Assembly: GCF_000165125.1 (NCBI RefSeq) | Contig: NZ_AEIU01000059.1 | Location: forward strand, 1 to 64,000 | Length of the DNA: 64,000 nucleotides | Source: Vibrio caribbeanicus ATCC BAA-2122 | GTDB taxonomy: Bacteria > Pseudomonadota > Gammaproteobacteria > Enterobacterales > Vibrionaceae | Direction: 5' to 3' | In this document: in pieces, positions 9,298-18,190 of the stretch | How the letters are laid out: the number at the start of each line of letters is the position of its first letter | How positions within the stretch are numbered: position 1 is the first letter of the stretch | Position numbers and translations under genes: made by a program | The notes under the pieces: model-generated | The model's database searches: none | Told to the model about the DNA's origin: nothing | The model's input: only the letters and a program-made list of their open reading frames with translations

Positions 9298-9954
9298 CTA
9301 CAGAAGATTAAAAAGCACAGTACCTATCATGGCAACACCACCTACTGCGAAAAGCACAGTACCAGTTTTTTTCGTGCCATGTAACTTTGTCCACATAAAT
9401 AGCCCAGTGAACGAAAATAAAATAAGACCTATTGCTGCCAAATCACCAAAAAACTGCCAGCTTATACCTGTTCCCATCCCTCTGTGAAGTCTATTCATAA
9501 AGGCTCCGAAATTAGGGTCTTGTTTGTTAACTCGCACCACCAATGTGTCAGGAACATAAGAAATACCAAGACTGCCTTTAAGACCGACTTTTCGTAAACT
9601 CCACATCTCGGGTATAACGATTGAGTCATTCTTGGTGGGCAGCGATATCGACGCTTTTACCGTCACTTTCTTATCCTCAAACCAACCGGGATATGCCCTA
9701 TCAGAAAAAGCCTTAAAATCACCGATACTATGAAAGGAATTCTCAAGATGAAAAATCTCGTTAGTCATCTCCGTGATTGGACCGGGTATTTTAAGTGTTG
9801 AGCGATGTTGAAGCCATAGACCAGTAACACCATAAAGAAGCATAAGAGGGATCAATCCAATGCCTGTCCATGCATGTATTCGGCGCAACCATTTGTTGTT
9901 ATGTAGAGGAAATCTGCGTTTTCTCATAAAAAGTGGCCAGCTTTCGCTGGCCAA
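9298..9954 (-). CDS. PepSY-associated TM protein, TonB-receptor partner
   Basis: The 218-residue membrane protein starts with a Trp/Arg-rich segment (NNKWLRRIHAWTGIGLIPLM), a long periplasmic loop with LGISYVPDT, then a MNRLHRGMGTGISWQFFGDLAA segment and two further membrane helices. This matches PepSY-TM proteins encoded beside siderophore receptors, which are thought to reduce or release iron in the periplasm. It starts ten bases after the receptor stop codon, so it is in one operon with the receptor and presumably shares the Fur-type site upstream. Confidence 0.75.
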   Translation of the reverse strand: MASESWPLFMRKRRFPLHNNKWLRRIHAWTGIGLIPLMLLYGVTGLWLQHRSTLKIPGPITEMTNEIFHLENSFHSIGDFKAFSDRAYPGWFEDKKVTVKASISLPTKNDSIVIPEMWSLRKVGLKGSLGISYVPDTLVVRVNKQDPNFGAFMNRLHRGMGTGISWQFFGDLAAIGLILFSFTGLFMWTKLHGTKKTGTVLFAVGGVAMIGTVLFNLL

Positions 9955-9963
9955 CCCATTTCA

Positions 9964-12006
9964 TTAAAATTTGTAGCTAGTAGTGAGATAAAACTCACGC
10001 GGAGCACCCGGCATTATCTGACCGATACCCGTTGCACTAACGTAATACTCTTTGTCTAATAAGTTCTCGATGCTTAACTGAGCAATCCAGTCATTCCACT
10101 CATAACCAACACGAGCATCGAAGCGAGCATAGCCAGGTAATCTAAGTGTATTCTTGCGATCAGCAAACCTCTCTCCAACCGCAACGAAACCAGTTTCACC
10201 AAACCAACCAGAGTCTTGCTTATATCCAACATAAAATTGGCCATTTAAGTGAGAAGTATTCGATGGACGATTACCTTGTAGGTTATCTTCAGCTTTCACC
10301 AATTCCGCATCTTGGTATGCGACACCACCTCGAACCGTGATTTCTTCGGTAATAAAGCCCTTAAACGAGAGTTCGATACCGTCAGTTCTTTGCAGACCTG
10401 TAAGGATAGTTTTATCTGGATCGAGCGGATCTTTTGTTCTTTTGTTATACATTTCTAAACGATATACCGACAAGGTAGTTGCCAGAGAGCCATCGAACCA
10501 ATCACTTTTTACCCCTGTTTCATACAAACGAGTGTACTCGGGGTCTAACTGGTTGCTATCTCTGCCTGGGCTAATACCGATAAGACCGCCACCAACTGGC
10601 GAAAACGTTTTACTGTATGAAAGATAAGCCGCATGTTCCTTAACTGGAGACCACACTAAACCAAGGCGGGGGCTCCAACTCGAATTGGAAACGGTTTCCT
10701 CTAGGTGATTCGTATTTACGTGTGTTTTGACTTTAAAGTCATCATACCTTACACCTGCAAGAGCAATCCAATCGCCCATCGTCACTTGATCTTGAAGATA
10801 GAAGCCATAACTCTCCACTTTATGTTCTTTATCGCTCGCAGTTTTCATTGGACCATTATGACTCGGAAGGACATCTGGCCGGTAAACATTACCTACTGGT
10901 ACTGGGTCAACGTTTTTATATAACTTTGGAATACGTTCCTGCCACGACTGTTCCCAGCCAAGTAGTAAATTATGTTCAGCAGCACCCGTTTCAAACTGAT
11001 GTTCTAATTCAAAATTGTTTGAAAAATTATTTGCTTTTAAATCTTGCTGCCAACGACCGCGAATGAGATCCCCATTCGGCTTAGTACGATACACATAGGT
11101 GTTATCGAATTTGCTTCTTAGGTTGGTATAACTGAAAAGATGGCGAAATTGTAAGTCAGGATTAATGTCCCATGTCAGTCTAGAACGAGCTGATTGGGCA
11201 ATATCATTTATGTAATCACGATCGGTATTGCTATATACTGTATCAATAGGAACACCAATAAAAGAGCCATTTACGCTTGGAATGCCTCTATCGGGAACGC
11301 GTTCTGATTCGTGGCGCTCATACTGAACAAGCCATGTCACATCATCATTCACATTCCAATTAATGGAAGGTGCCACCATATTACGTTTACTATCGACATT
11401 CTTGCGGAAGCTGCCTGCGTCTTCATAAGCCATGTTTAGGCGCACCTGAACATCCTCATTAACCTCGCCATTAAGATCTGCATCAGCACGATAAAAATTG
11501 TTACTGCCGATTCTTGTTGTCAATTTAGAGTCCAAACCTGCTTCAGGCTTTTTCGTCACTCGGTTAATGATACCGCCAGAACTTCCTCTGCCATATAAAA
11601 CCGCAGCAGGCCCCTTAAGGATCTCGACGTTTTCAATGTTGCCAAGATCTCTGGTGTACTGCATGTCATCTCTAAACCCGTCTAAATAAAAATCATTAGA
11701 CGCTTTAAAGCCCCGGATATTTAAACCATCAAAGCGTGTATCACCACTTGCATTGATGCCAGGAATTCCAACTAGTGCGTTACTTAATGTGCTATTGCCA
11801 AAAGCAGTAATGTCTTCGACAGGCAGACTTTCAATGGTCTGAGGAACGAGCTTTGCGGGTGTTGAAGTCTTGGTCGCTGTCGTCACTTGGGCGTGTTGAG
11901 TCTTATTATCGACAACCGTCATTTTGTCCTGTTCTTCAGCGATAACTGGTGCACAGGCAGTAATAATAGACAAAGAAAGTAAATTGTATTTGAGATTGTT
12001 TTTCAT
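9964..12006 (-). CDS. TonB-dependent siderophore receptor
   Basis: The 680-residue outer-membrane receptor has a signal peptide (about residues 1-23) and a plug domain with LNIRGFKASNDFYLDGFRD and VEILKGPAAVLYGRGSSGGI. A 22-strand beta-barrel follows, ending in the aromatic terminus LTTSYKF. The pattern fits the Fiu/PiuA-like catecholate siderophore receptor group. It transports ferric siderophore with energy from TonB-ExbBD. A Fur-like site lies 33 bases upstream of the start, and the PepSY membrane gene follows directly. The exact ligand cannot be deduced. Confidence 0.85.
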   Translation of the reverse strand: MKNNLKYNLLSLSIITACAPVIAEEQDKMTVVDNKTQHAQVTTATKTSTPAKLVPQTIESLPVEDITAFGNSTLSNALVGIPGINASGDTRFDGLNIRGFKASNDFYLDGFRDDMQYTRDLGNIENVEILKGPAAVLYGRGSSGGIINRVTKKPEAGLDSKLTTRIGSNNFYRADADLNGEVNEDVQVRLNMAYEDAGSFRKNVDSKRNMVAPSINWNVNDDVTWLVQYERHESERVPDRGIPSVNGSFIGVPIDTVYSNTDRDYINDIAQSARSRLTWDINPDLQFRHLFSYTNLRSKFDNTYVYRTKPNGDLIRGRWQQDLKANNFSNNFELEHQFETGAAEHNLLLGWEQSWQERIPKLYKNVDPVPVGNVYRPDVLPSHNGPMKTASDKEHKVESYGFYLQDQVTMGDWIALAGVRYDDFKVKTHVNTNHLEETVSNSSWSPRLGLVWSPVKEHAAYLSYSKTFSPVGGGLIGISPGRDSNQLDPEYTRLYETGVKSDWFDGSLATTLSVYRLEMYNKRTKDPLDPDKTILTGLQRTDGIELSFKGFITEEITVRGGVAYQDAELVKAEDNLQGNRPSNTSHLNGQFYVGYKQDSGWFGETGFVAVGERFADRKNTLRLPGYARFDARVGYEWNDWIAQLSIENLLDKEYYVSATGIGQIMPGAPREFYLTTSYKF

Positions 12007-12038
12007 AATTTATAAAAATGATATGCGGAAATGCAATT

Positions 12039-12057
12039 GAGAATCGAAAACATTATC
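12039..12057 (-). promoter_or_regulatory. candidate Fur box upstream of siderophore receptor
   Basis: GAGAATCGAAAACATTATC matches the classical 19-base Fur consensus at about 14 positions. It is located just upstream of the receptor gene, as expected for iron repression. Confidence 0.55.
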
Positions 12058-12192
12058 ATTTAGAAGAAATAAATTAAAGATAGAATTGTTAATAATAGTG
12101 AGAAAACCATTATTAAAGACTATAAATTGAGCAACAAAGGTAAGGTTATGTTGATCATTGAAATGATTGAACGTTTTTTGAACAGAAAAATG

Positions 12193-12338
12193 GAGCTAAT
12201 TACAACAGAAAAAAAGAGACACATCTTTAGCATGAATACCGAGCTCTTTTTGCTGTGTCTTCGGTTGAAGCCTTCATTGAATCGCTAGAAGCAACCATGG
12301 CGTACACGAAACACAGCCTCGAGTTACAAACATACAAA
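12193..12338 (+). pseudogene. fragment of a catalase-like peroxidase gene
   Basis: This stretch is closely similar to part of the intact catalase-like gene (about 14225-14395), including GACACATCTTTAGCATGAA and CTTCGGTTGAAGCCTTCATT. It lacks about 21 internal bases and has no start codon or flanking domains. It ends in TAA after the segment equivalent to SPELQAYK. It directly abuts a YcaQ gene tail, so it is a recombination scar of two gene pieces rather than a working gene. Confidence 0.75.
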
Positions 12339-12344
12339 TAAAAA

Positions 12345-12435
12345 AGAGTTACGAAATTCGGTCTTAATAACATTGTCGAATTGGACCGACGCAAAATTTA
12401 ACGGTTTACGAGATAGTCTGCTTACCCATGAATAG
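12345..12435 (+). pseudogene. C-terminal fragment of a YcaQ-type gene
   Basis: Translation gives ELRNSVLITLSNWTDAKFNG and a few more residues before TAG at 12433. This matches the last 30 residues of the intact YcaQ-type protein (HSILKTLSNWTNTKFNTL). No upstream part of the gene is present. It lies immediately after the catalase fragment. Confidence 0.7.
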
Positions 12436-12515
12436 GGTTAACTGAAAAGATTAAATGTCTTGGATAAGTTACGTATCTAGGTTCGTAATGGAGTGACGTA
12501 TTCTCATTGACGCCT

Positions 12516-13205
12516 TTACTGCTCTTTTGTCAGTTTAGACTGCAGGAAATTTCTAGCAGAATCTTCTATTTTTCCCAGTAGGTGTGATTTTGAAATGTGA
12601 AGGTAATGATACAAATGAAACCTCGCAATTCTAGGGCTTGCCTTTTCTATATTGGGAAACATATTTTTTATATAAAGATAATAACCTTCAGGAGCAAACC
12701 AAACAGTAGCTCGTCCTTTGGTTAACATTAGGGCAGCTTGTTTGGGAGTTTGAACAAGATAGAGCTCTTTATAATGTTTCAATAATTTTATGTATCGAGT
12801 TCCCTGAAACGCAACAACTGTCTGGTCTTTTAAATCATCTAGATGATTATATTTCAACCCATCGATAGAGTAGAGATAAAGATCAATACTAACCAAAGGC
12901 ACATCTACTTTCACAAGTTGTGGCTCTTTTTCCAGCATCCCCACTCTCATATCAAGAGCATCATATTCTCCAACCATAACCGATTGAATTGCCCTTTCAC
13001 TTGGAAGGTAAGTAAATTCCGCTTTGACTCCAGATCCCGCATAGATAGCTTGTAGGTCTCGTTCTACTTGTATACCGTATTTGGTCGTTTCATCTTGATT
13101 TTTATAGATATTGCCTATTGCGACCTTTACTGATTCATCTGAAGCAAGCGTTTGTGGTGAACTGATAGAAATCAGTAAAAAAACAAATTTCAGCCATTGC
13201 TGCAT
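12516..13205 (-). CDS. periplasmic substrate-binding protein, family 3-like
   Basis: The 229-residue product has a signal peptide (about residues 1-21, ending TLASDES) followed by a short type II periplasmic binding fold: KVAIGNIYKNQDE, TYLPSERAIQSVMVGEYDA, and LDDLKDQTVVAFQGTRY. No transporter subunits are adjacent. Such orphan proteins in Vibrio often act as sensory or stand-alone binding proteins for amino acids. Ligand unknown. Confidence 0.65.
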   Translation of the reverse strand: MQQWLKFVFLLISISSPQTLASDESVKVAIGNIYKNQDETTKYGIQVERDLQAIYAGSGVKAEFTYLPSERAIQSVMVGEYDALDMRVGMLEKEPQLVKVDVPLVSIDLYLYSIDGLKYNHLDDLKDQTVVAFQGTRYIKLLKHYKELYLVQTPKQAALMLTKGRATVWFAPEGYYLYIKNMFPNIEKASPRIARFHLYHYLHISKSHLLGKIEDSARNFLQSKLTKEQ

Positions 13206-13323
13206 AGCAACCTCACTTCAAGCACCATACCATTTGTCACTATTATACTTTATTAGTGAGTCAATAAGAAACAAACCTAGGGTTTGAACCAAACTTGAGG
13301 CAGAGAGTGGGACATAGAATAGC

Positions 13324-13351
13324 AAAGGGCAAAGGGCAAAGGGCAAAGGGC
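13324..13351. repeat. 7-base tandem repeat, four copies
   Basis: Four perfect copies of AAAGGGC run just downstream of the OhrR-like regulator stop codon. It is a short variable-number candidate. Confidence 0.8.
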
Positions 13352-13359
13352 AAAGAAAT

Positions 13360-13812
13360 TTACTTGGCGATCTTTTTACAAAGAGAAATCAAAACATCGG
13401 CCTCTTTAGCAGTGAGCCCAGTTAGAGAAAATACATTTTCTGTTACGTAACAACTACCCTGTAACGCTTCCAAGCCTGCCTCAGTCAATACAACGACCTT
13501 TTGGCGCTCATTGCCTGCAACGGTGCTACGAGTAACAAATCCTTTCTCATCAAGACTTCGCAGCAACGGTGTCATTGTCGCTTTACCAAGACCAACTCTT
13601 GATGCAAGTTGAGTAATAGAGACATTATCTTCATTTGCCAACGACATTAAGGTGATGTACTGGCTATAAGTGAGTTCATGCTCTGCTAGCCTCGGACGAT
13701 ATAAGTTGTCAATTGTGTTTGAAGCACTATGTAAAGCAAAACAAAGTTGCTCATCAAGCATCAACATTTCTTGGCTTTTTGTGGTTTTTTTCACTGATTG
13801 AACCATCGTCAT
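13360..13812 (-). CDS. MarR/OhrR-type redox regulator
   Basis: The protein has the MarR winged-helix pattern: LTYSQYITLMSLANEDNVSI, TQLASRVGLGKATMTPLLRS, and DEKGFVTRS wing. The N-terminal LDEQLCFALHSAS matches the segment of OhrR that carries the peroxide-sensing cysteine. It is divergent from a catalase-like peroxidase gene, and a perfect palindrome lies between them, so it probably represses that gene until oxidised by peroxide. The longest frame starts inside the palindrome at 13893; an internal start near 13812 gives about 150 residues, the normal OhrR length. No strong ribosome site decides it. Confidence 0.75.
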   Translation of the reverse strand: MTMVQSVKKTTKSQEMLMLDEQLCFALHSASNTIDNLYRPRLAEHELTYSQYITLMSLANEDNVSITQLASRVGLGKATMTPLLRSLDEKGFVTRSTVAGNERQKVVVLTEAGLEALQGSCYVTENVFSLTGLTAKEADVLISLCKKIAK

Positions 13813-13873
13813 ATCGGTTGAAAGTAGAATCATTCTACCATCAGATTGTTGACCATCAAAATGTTTCGATGTA

Positions 13874-13895
13874 AATTGTTCGATAACGAACAATT
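13874..13895. promoter_or_regulatory. palindromic operator between regulator and peroxidase
   Basis: Perfect nine-base arms AATTGTTCG and CGAACAATT flank four bases (ATAA). It sits 16 bases before the peroxidase start and upstream of the regulator, the usual place for a MarR/OhrR operator. Ohr-type operators are similarly AT-rich dyads. Confidence 0.65.
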
Positions 13896-13911
13896 AGAAG
13901 AGGAACTATCG

Positions 13912-14865
13912 ATGATAAAATTAAGCCTTGCTGTTGCTACGTCATTACTGGTTGCTATGCCAGGTATGGCAAATGAAACTTTTTCACCACAGAGAAACTT
14001 AGCAGCGTTTGAGAAACTGTTTGGGGTGACCGAAGGTAAGCGCCGAAATCACACTAAGGGGTTTTGTATTACCGGTGAATTTATCCCACAAGATCCTAAA
14101 GTAAAGACGTATAGTAGTAGCGCTATCTTTACCGAACCATCAACATTTATTGGCCGAGTATCCCACAAAGGAGGAAAAGCAAACCCACCTGATAATGTGC
14201 CAGGACACTATGGGTTGGCAGTTGAAATTACAGCGGAAAAAAAAGAGAGACACATCTTTAGCATGAACACCGAGCACTTTTTCCCTGTGTCTTCGGTTGA
14301 AGCCTTCATTGAATTGCTAGAAGCAAAAGCAAACGGCAAAGAAGCAACCCTGGCATACGCGAAAAACAGCCCTGAGTTACAAGCATACAAAGCATATCAT
14401 TCAAAGCTTGATAACTCTCTTCACCCTTATGAAGGGGCGACATACAATAGTATCAATACATTTTATCTAACTGATGAGAAAGGTAACCAAACTCCAGTCC
14501 GTTGGTCTTTTGTCCCGTCTGGAGAGCGAGGTATCACACTCAATCCAAGTGAAAATTTCTTTTTGCAGAATATGCAAAACAACCTTTCAAAAGGTGAAGT
14601 GACTTGGGACATGGTGATCACCTTCGCAGCGGGGGGAGATGACATACTTAACCCACATATTAAGTGGAGCGAAGAGAATAAAAAACTGGTAGCAGCAAAA
14701 CTAAGAGTGACAGCTGCGTTTCCAGAGGACAAAGGAAACTGCGATACGATGAATTTTGACCCACTTGTTTTGAGTAAAGGTTTTAAAGCCTCTGAAGACC
14801 CCATGCTCCAAGCCCGTTCGTCTATCTACGCACTCGGATTTGGGAGACGACTTTCAGAAAAATAG
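13912..14865 (+). CDS. periplasmic catalase-related peroxidase (SrpA-like)
   Basis: The product, about 317 residues, begins with a signal peptide (MIKLSLAVATSLLVAMPGMA) and then the short catalase-family domain. RRNHTKGFCITGEF carries the distal His region. FSMNTEHFFPV corresponds to the conserved MNTxxFFP stretch, and ARSSIYALGFGRRL contains the proximal Tyr heme ligand. These periplasmic proteins are monofunctional heme peroxidases or catalases of reduced size. Start 13912 is chosen over 13846 because AGAGGAA lies upstream and it gives a clean signal peptide. It is probably controlled by the divergent OhrR-like regulator. Confidence 0.8.
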   Translation: MIKLSLAVATSLLVAMPGMANETFSPQRNLAAFEKLFGVTEGKRRNHTKGFCITGEFIPQDPKVKTYSSSAIFTEPSTFIGRVSHKGGKANPPDNVPGHYGLAVEITAEKKERHIFSMNTEHFFPVSSVEAFIELLEAKANGKEATLAYAKNSPELQAYKAYHSKLDNSLHPYEGATYNSINTFYLTDEKGNQTPVRWSFVPSGERGITLNPSENFFLQNMQNNLSKGEVTWDMVITFAAGGDDILNPHIKWSEENKKLVAAKLRVTAAFPEDKGNCDTMNFDPLVLSKGFKASEDPMLQARSSIYALGFGRRLSEK

Positions 14866-15432
14866 CATTCATCGCTGCTCTTAAAAACGAGATAATCTTT
14901 TTTCATTAGCTAAAAGACCCTAACATGGACTTGGACAATCATTCTGGGTGCGCCTTTCAAAGGCGTGTCCCAGTATTATTAATTTACCCCATACCTACAA
15001 CACATATCATCAAAAGATGATTTTCCGTCTACATGTCTCTATAGTCATCTTTAGATATTTCTATAGTGTTTTCTTTTCCTACTAGCTACCCAGAAATATA
15101 GAAAAATAGTACTTTTCTTCTTTCATAAATACCTCCCATCCCTTTGCAAAAATTTGATTTCCGAAATATCTATTAACTAAATTAAAGTTAATTAAAATAT
15201 ATTAATGGCAAGTTTAATAAAAAACTTATTGTTTAAAATTACTTCAAAATAAAAATTCAAAAATCTCATAGTTAACTATATAACTATTATGAGAAAATCC
15301 GTATGATTTCAAAATAAAAACCAACGTAAAATATAGAGCATTAATGCTTGATGAAATTAATGATCCCAGTTCTCAGAATCGATCTTTTTAAACAGACGCC
15401 ATTAAATGGCTAGTACGAGGAAAGCTATATTC
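14866..15432. other. AT-rich spacer with one strong hairpin
   Basis: This gap has no credible gene. Apart from the hairpin at 14944-14973 it is an AT-rich spacer that presumably contains the promoter of the toxin gene at 15433. Confidence 0.4.
14944..14973 (+). terminator. hairpin downstream of catalase-like gene
   Basis: Inner arms CGCCTTT/AAAGGCG with a one-base loop and outer arms CTGGG/CCCAG form a strong stem about 80 bases past the stop codon. No T-run follows directly, so it may be a repeat-derived hairpin rather than a true terminator. Confidence 0.4.
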
Positions 15433-17625
15433 ATGAAAATAAATAAAAAATTTTCGCAAAAAAAAATAAAACCACCGTTACAAACACTATTTGATAAAGT
15501 AAGAACTATGCTCATCACTACAGCAATGATAGTGATTGCTTTTTATACAAATATTACACAATCGCATGAAAATAATTCTGTCGATATTATAGACCAACCT
15601 TCATACAGCTCAGGTAGTAGTGAACTCCTTGATAATATCCCCGTCCCTCATAATTTCGCTACGTTACAATCAATTCCCTCGTATACTGTTACCCCAACAC
15701 ATTATACCAACTGGGCAAACTGGTTAGATTCAGGAAATTGGGGATGGCGTAATAACGGGATCTATGAATCGGTATATAACTGGGCCTATTTCGATCAGCG
15801 CGAATCCATTGCTCGAAGTTTCACGACGGGACGAGAAGGAAGTAAAACTTATTTAGCCATTCCTACAACCACTTCTGTAAATGGTCTTAATGGCTATGGA
15901 TATGTATTTACGTTGGTTTATGATTGTTCAGGCCATCAATGTGGGGAGCCTATTTTTGCAATCAGTATCTCCGATAGTGGTGAAGTAGATTCATTCTCTT
16001 ATGACCGTGCGTTTAACCGCTGGAACGTTGCCAAAAATTCAGACTACAAAATATTTGTTAATGAAGGCATCGAGGGAGAAAGAGCAGAATTAACAGTCAA
16101 ACATGTTTATAACAGTCTCGAATATTTAAACAGTCGAGATAATGTTGTAGACATAAATTCCATAGTTCTATCAAGGCCTCCTTTTAGCCAACTTGGTATG
16201 AATTCTTCTATGGTAATTTATGATACTGAAACTGCGCGTTTAGATTTTTCTAGAATACGTCCTTCAGAATATAAAGAACCGTATTACGGTAATCAAATTT
16301 TTCGTAGCCATCAATGGGGAAGAGAAAGCTCGGGGTCATATGAATACGCGATAAAACATCTATCAGGAAATATTACTCAAGGTATTCCTGAGCACTTTCT
16401 TGCAATTGCGCCATTAAAAGATGGCAGCTCGGCCGTCGTTAAAGTCAGATTTGACCGCCAAAATTCCCATGAACTTTTTTTGGAGGTAGAAAGCCTACTT
16501 ACAGGTGCCATAGAACAACACTATAAGTATCAGAGTGATGATGCAGCAAGGTTTTTATATGAAAATATCAGTGACGTCACTTTAGAAAAGCTGCGAAGTG
16601 AAATTCTCCCAAATAACTACTTAGATTCACCAAGCTTCTATGGATTAGATCTTCAACCCAGTACCATTCAAGTTGGAAATCTATCGATAATGATCCAAGC
16701 CTATGAAGAGGCTCAAACCAACGCGAAGTTAAAGGGCAACTACTACGGGGCTCAAAAAGTTCAAGAGACAATAAATGAACTTAAAGATACTCGATACAGC
16801 CTCCGCTTATCTGAAGTACAAAATGAGGCGATTTCATTTGCCATAGGCGTCATAGGCGATGCGATTTCTGCAGCACTTGCAAAACCAAGGGTGATCTCTG
16901 GTGAAACTGTCATTCCGATTGATAGCTCAGATCATGCCTATAACCATGGGCCTAAATTTCATCAATTCAGATCTGGTAGTCCCCTACCTGAGTTTGGTGG
17001 TTTACCTGAAGCGCAAGATTTAGAACACAATCCAATTATTAACAGGCAAGGTAGAAAAGTTGCTATTGGCTTTGTTGATGGAAAATATCAGCTTATTACC
17101 CGAAAATCTGATCACACAATCGTTATTTATGATCCTCGTTCAATAGAAGGAGGTTATGTAAATGTCGTGAAGTCAGGCCCTAACTCATTTATGAGGATAG
17201 GTCTAAAAGGGGGTGGCGGCTCTAATGGTCAAGAGCCACATGTCGTGCCGGGCGGTGGCTTACAAAAGCACGAAGACCACCAAGGACATTTAATTGCAAG
17301 GCATGTGAAAAAAACACTATCAGAATTACGGGGACGTTTGAATAACCAACCTTATCTAACAGCAGCATCAACGTTCACAGATTTAAACATTGCAGAGAAG
17401 TCTGTCGCCAAAGCAATCAGTAGCAAGAGTAGATCTATTAATGACTTTTTGAGAAGAAAGGAATATCGGCATATCGTATATTATGACTACGGCTCACCAG
17501 TTGGTATGGTAGTTAAACGTGGCTCTCTCACACCTGTTTACACAACAAAGCTTCAAGTTGTCTTAGAGTATTGTGTAAATTCACCAGTAGGTTATCGTAT
17601 CGTTACGGGGTATCCAACATTATGA
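15433..17625 (+). CDS. polymorphic toxin with C-terminal RNase A-like domain
   Basis: The protein, about 730 residues, has an N-terminal hydrophobic segment (residues 25-42) suggesting export or membrane anchoring. A long unrecognised Trp/Tyr-rich middle follows (near WANWLDSGNWGWRNNG), then a short DPRSIEGGYVNVV stretch. The last 125 residues match the bacterial RNase A-like toxin domain known from CdiA C-termini: GGGLQKHEDHQGHLIARHV, AASTFTDLNIAEKSVAKAI, YDYGSPVGMVVKRG and a terminal T-G-Y. It lacks the filamentous haemagglutinin repeats of CdiA. An in-frame ATG at 15406 is an alternative start; 15433 has GAGGA upstream. The coupled next gene is the immunity candidate. Confidence 0.8.
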   Translation: MKINKKFSQKKIKPPLQTLFDKVRTMLITTAMIVIAFYTNITQSHENNSVDIIDQPSYSSGSSELLDNIPVPHNFATLQSIPSYTVTPTHYTNWANWLDSGNWGWRNNGIYESVYNWAYFDQRESIARSFTTGREGSKTYLAIPTTTSVNGLNGYGYVFTLVYDCSGHQCGEPIFAISISDSGEVDSFSYDRAFNRWNVAKNSDYKIFVNEGIEGERAELTVKHVYNSLEYLNSRDNVVDINSIVLSRPPFSQLGMNSSMVIYDTETARLDFSRIRPSEYKEPYYGNQIFRSHQWGRESSGSYEYAIKHLSGNITQGIPEHFLAIAPLKDGSSAVVKVRFDRQNSHELFLEVESLLTGAIEQHYKYQSDDAARFLYENISDVTLEKLRSEILPNNYLDSPSFYGLDLQPSTIQVGNLSIMIQAYEEAQTNAKLKGNYYGAQKVQETINELKDTRYSLRLSEVQNEAISFAIGVIGDAISAALAKPRVISGETVIPIDSSDHAYNHGPKFHQFRSGSPLPEFGGLPEAQDLEHNPIINRQGRKVAIGFVDGKYQLITRKSDHTIVIYDPRSIEGGYVNVVKSGPNSFMRIGLKGGGGSNGQEPHVVPGGGLQKHEDHQGHLIARHVKKTLSELRGRLNNQPYLTAASTFTDLNIAEKSVAKAISSKSRSINDFLRRKEYRHIVYYDYGSPVGMVVKRGSLTPVYTTKLQVVLEYCVNSPVGYRIVTGYPTL

Positions 17626-17933
17626 TATTAAATTTTAACTGTATTCGCTATTTCATATCGGGATATTTTCATCAAGATTGGGATATCTATGGCTCAACAG
17701 ATAAAGATGTGATTGCCTATTTCGTCAACAAAGAGCCTCTTGATCAGGTGAACACATTGATTTCTGAACTAGAAAACCTACTAGAACTAGACATGGATAA
17801 CGAAACGGCAGATATAATATTAAAAGAATCTGGTTGTGGATATTATTTCCAAGCCGATGGATTGAATGCAATGGATTGGTTTTCACGAATTGAAGGACTA
17901 CTTAAGACTGAGCGAACGCGGCGATCTGTATAG
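17622..17933 (+). CDS. CdiI-like immunity protein
   Basis: The 103-residue acidic protein starts ILNFNCIRYFISGYFHQDWD and continues with a helical region ending ADGLNAMDWFSRIEGLL. This matches the small CdiI-type immunity family commonly found next to RNase-type CDI toxins. Its ATG overlaps the toxin stop codon (ATGA), so the two are translationally coupled. It is expected to bind and neutralise the RNase domain in the cytoplasm. A longer frame from 17571 exists but would begin inside the toxin domain. Confidence 0.8.
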   Translation: MILNFNCIRYFISGYFHQDWDIYGSTDKDVIAYFVNKEPLDQVNTLISELENLLELDMDNETADIILKESGCGYYFQADGLNAMDWFSRIEGLLKTERTRRSV

Positions 17934-18120
17934 CGTGATCAAGCCTTTGTAAGTTAGAGACGCTTCCTCATAAAGCACCAACATGTAATCGAACATACAC
18001 AGTTGGTGAAGTGGAGCGTCGATTTTACAAAAGCTGTGCAATTTTTCTCACTTGATGGCAGTTAATCCGTTTTAGCTACCCCAAGCATATTTATAGCTGA
18101 TGACATCAGCTATAAATTAT

Positions 18121-18163
18121 CGAATAACGCTATCCCCTTTTGATTCTCTTGTGTGGTTTAGAG
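18121..18163 (+). pseudogene. internal fragment of a YcaQ-type gene
   Basis: GATTCTCTTGTGTGGTTTAG is identical to the intact YcaQ-type gene at about 8238-8257, and the flanking bases (AACGCTATC before, AGATAAAAAGAGG after) remain similar at protein level (FDSLVWFRDKKR). No complete frame remains. Confidence 0.6.
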
Positions 18164-18190
18164 ATAAAAAGAGGATAAGTTACCTTTCCC

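Noticed and set aside
10337-10627. Plus-strand frame opposite the siderophore receptor
   Set aside because: It is an antisense shadow of a strongly conserved gene, with no ribosome site.
13324-13351. Possible CRISPR-like repeat
   Set aside because: The units are seven bases with no spacers; it is a simple tandem repeat.
13813-13893. Longer start for the OhrR-like regulator
   Set aside because: The start would lie inside the palindromic operator and add residues not seen in the family.
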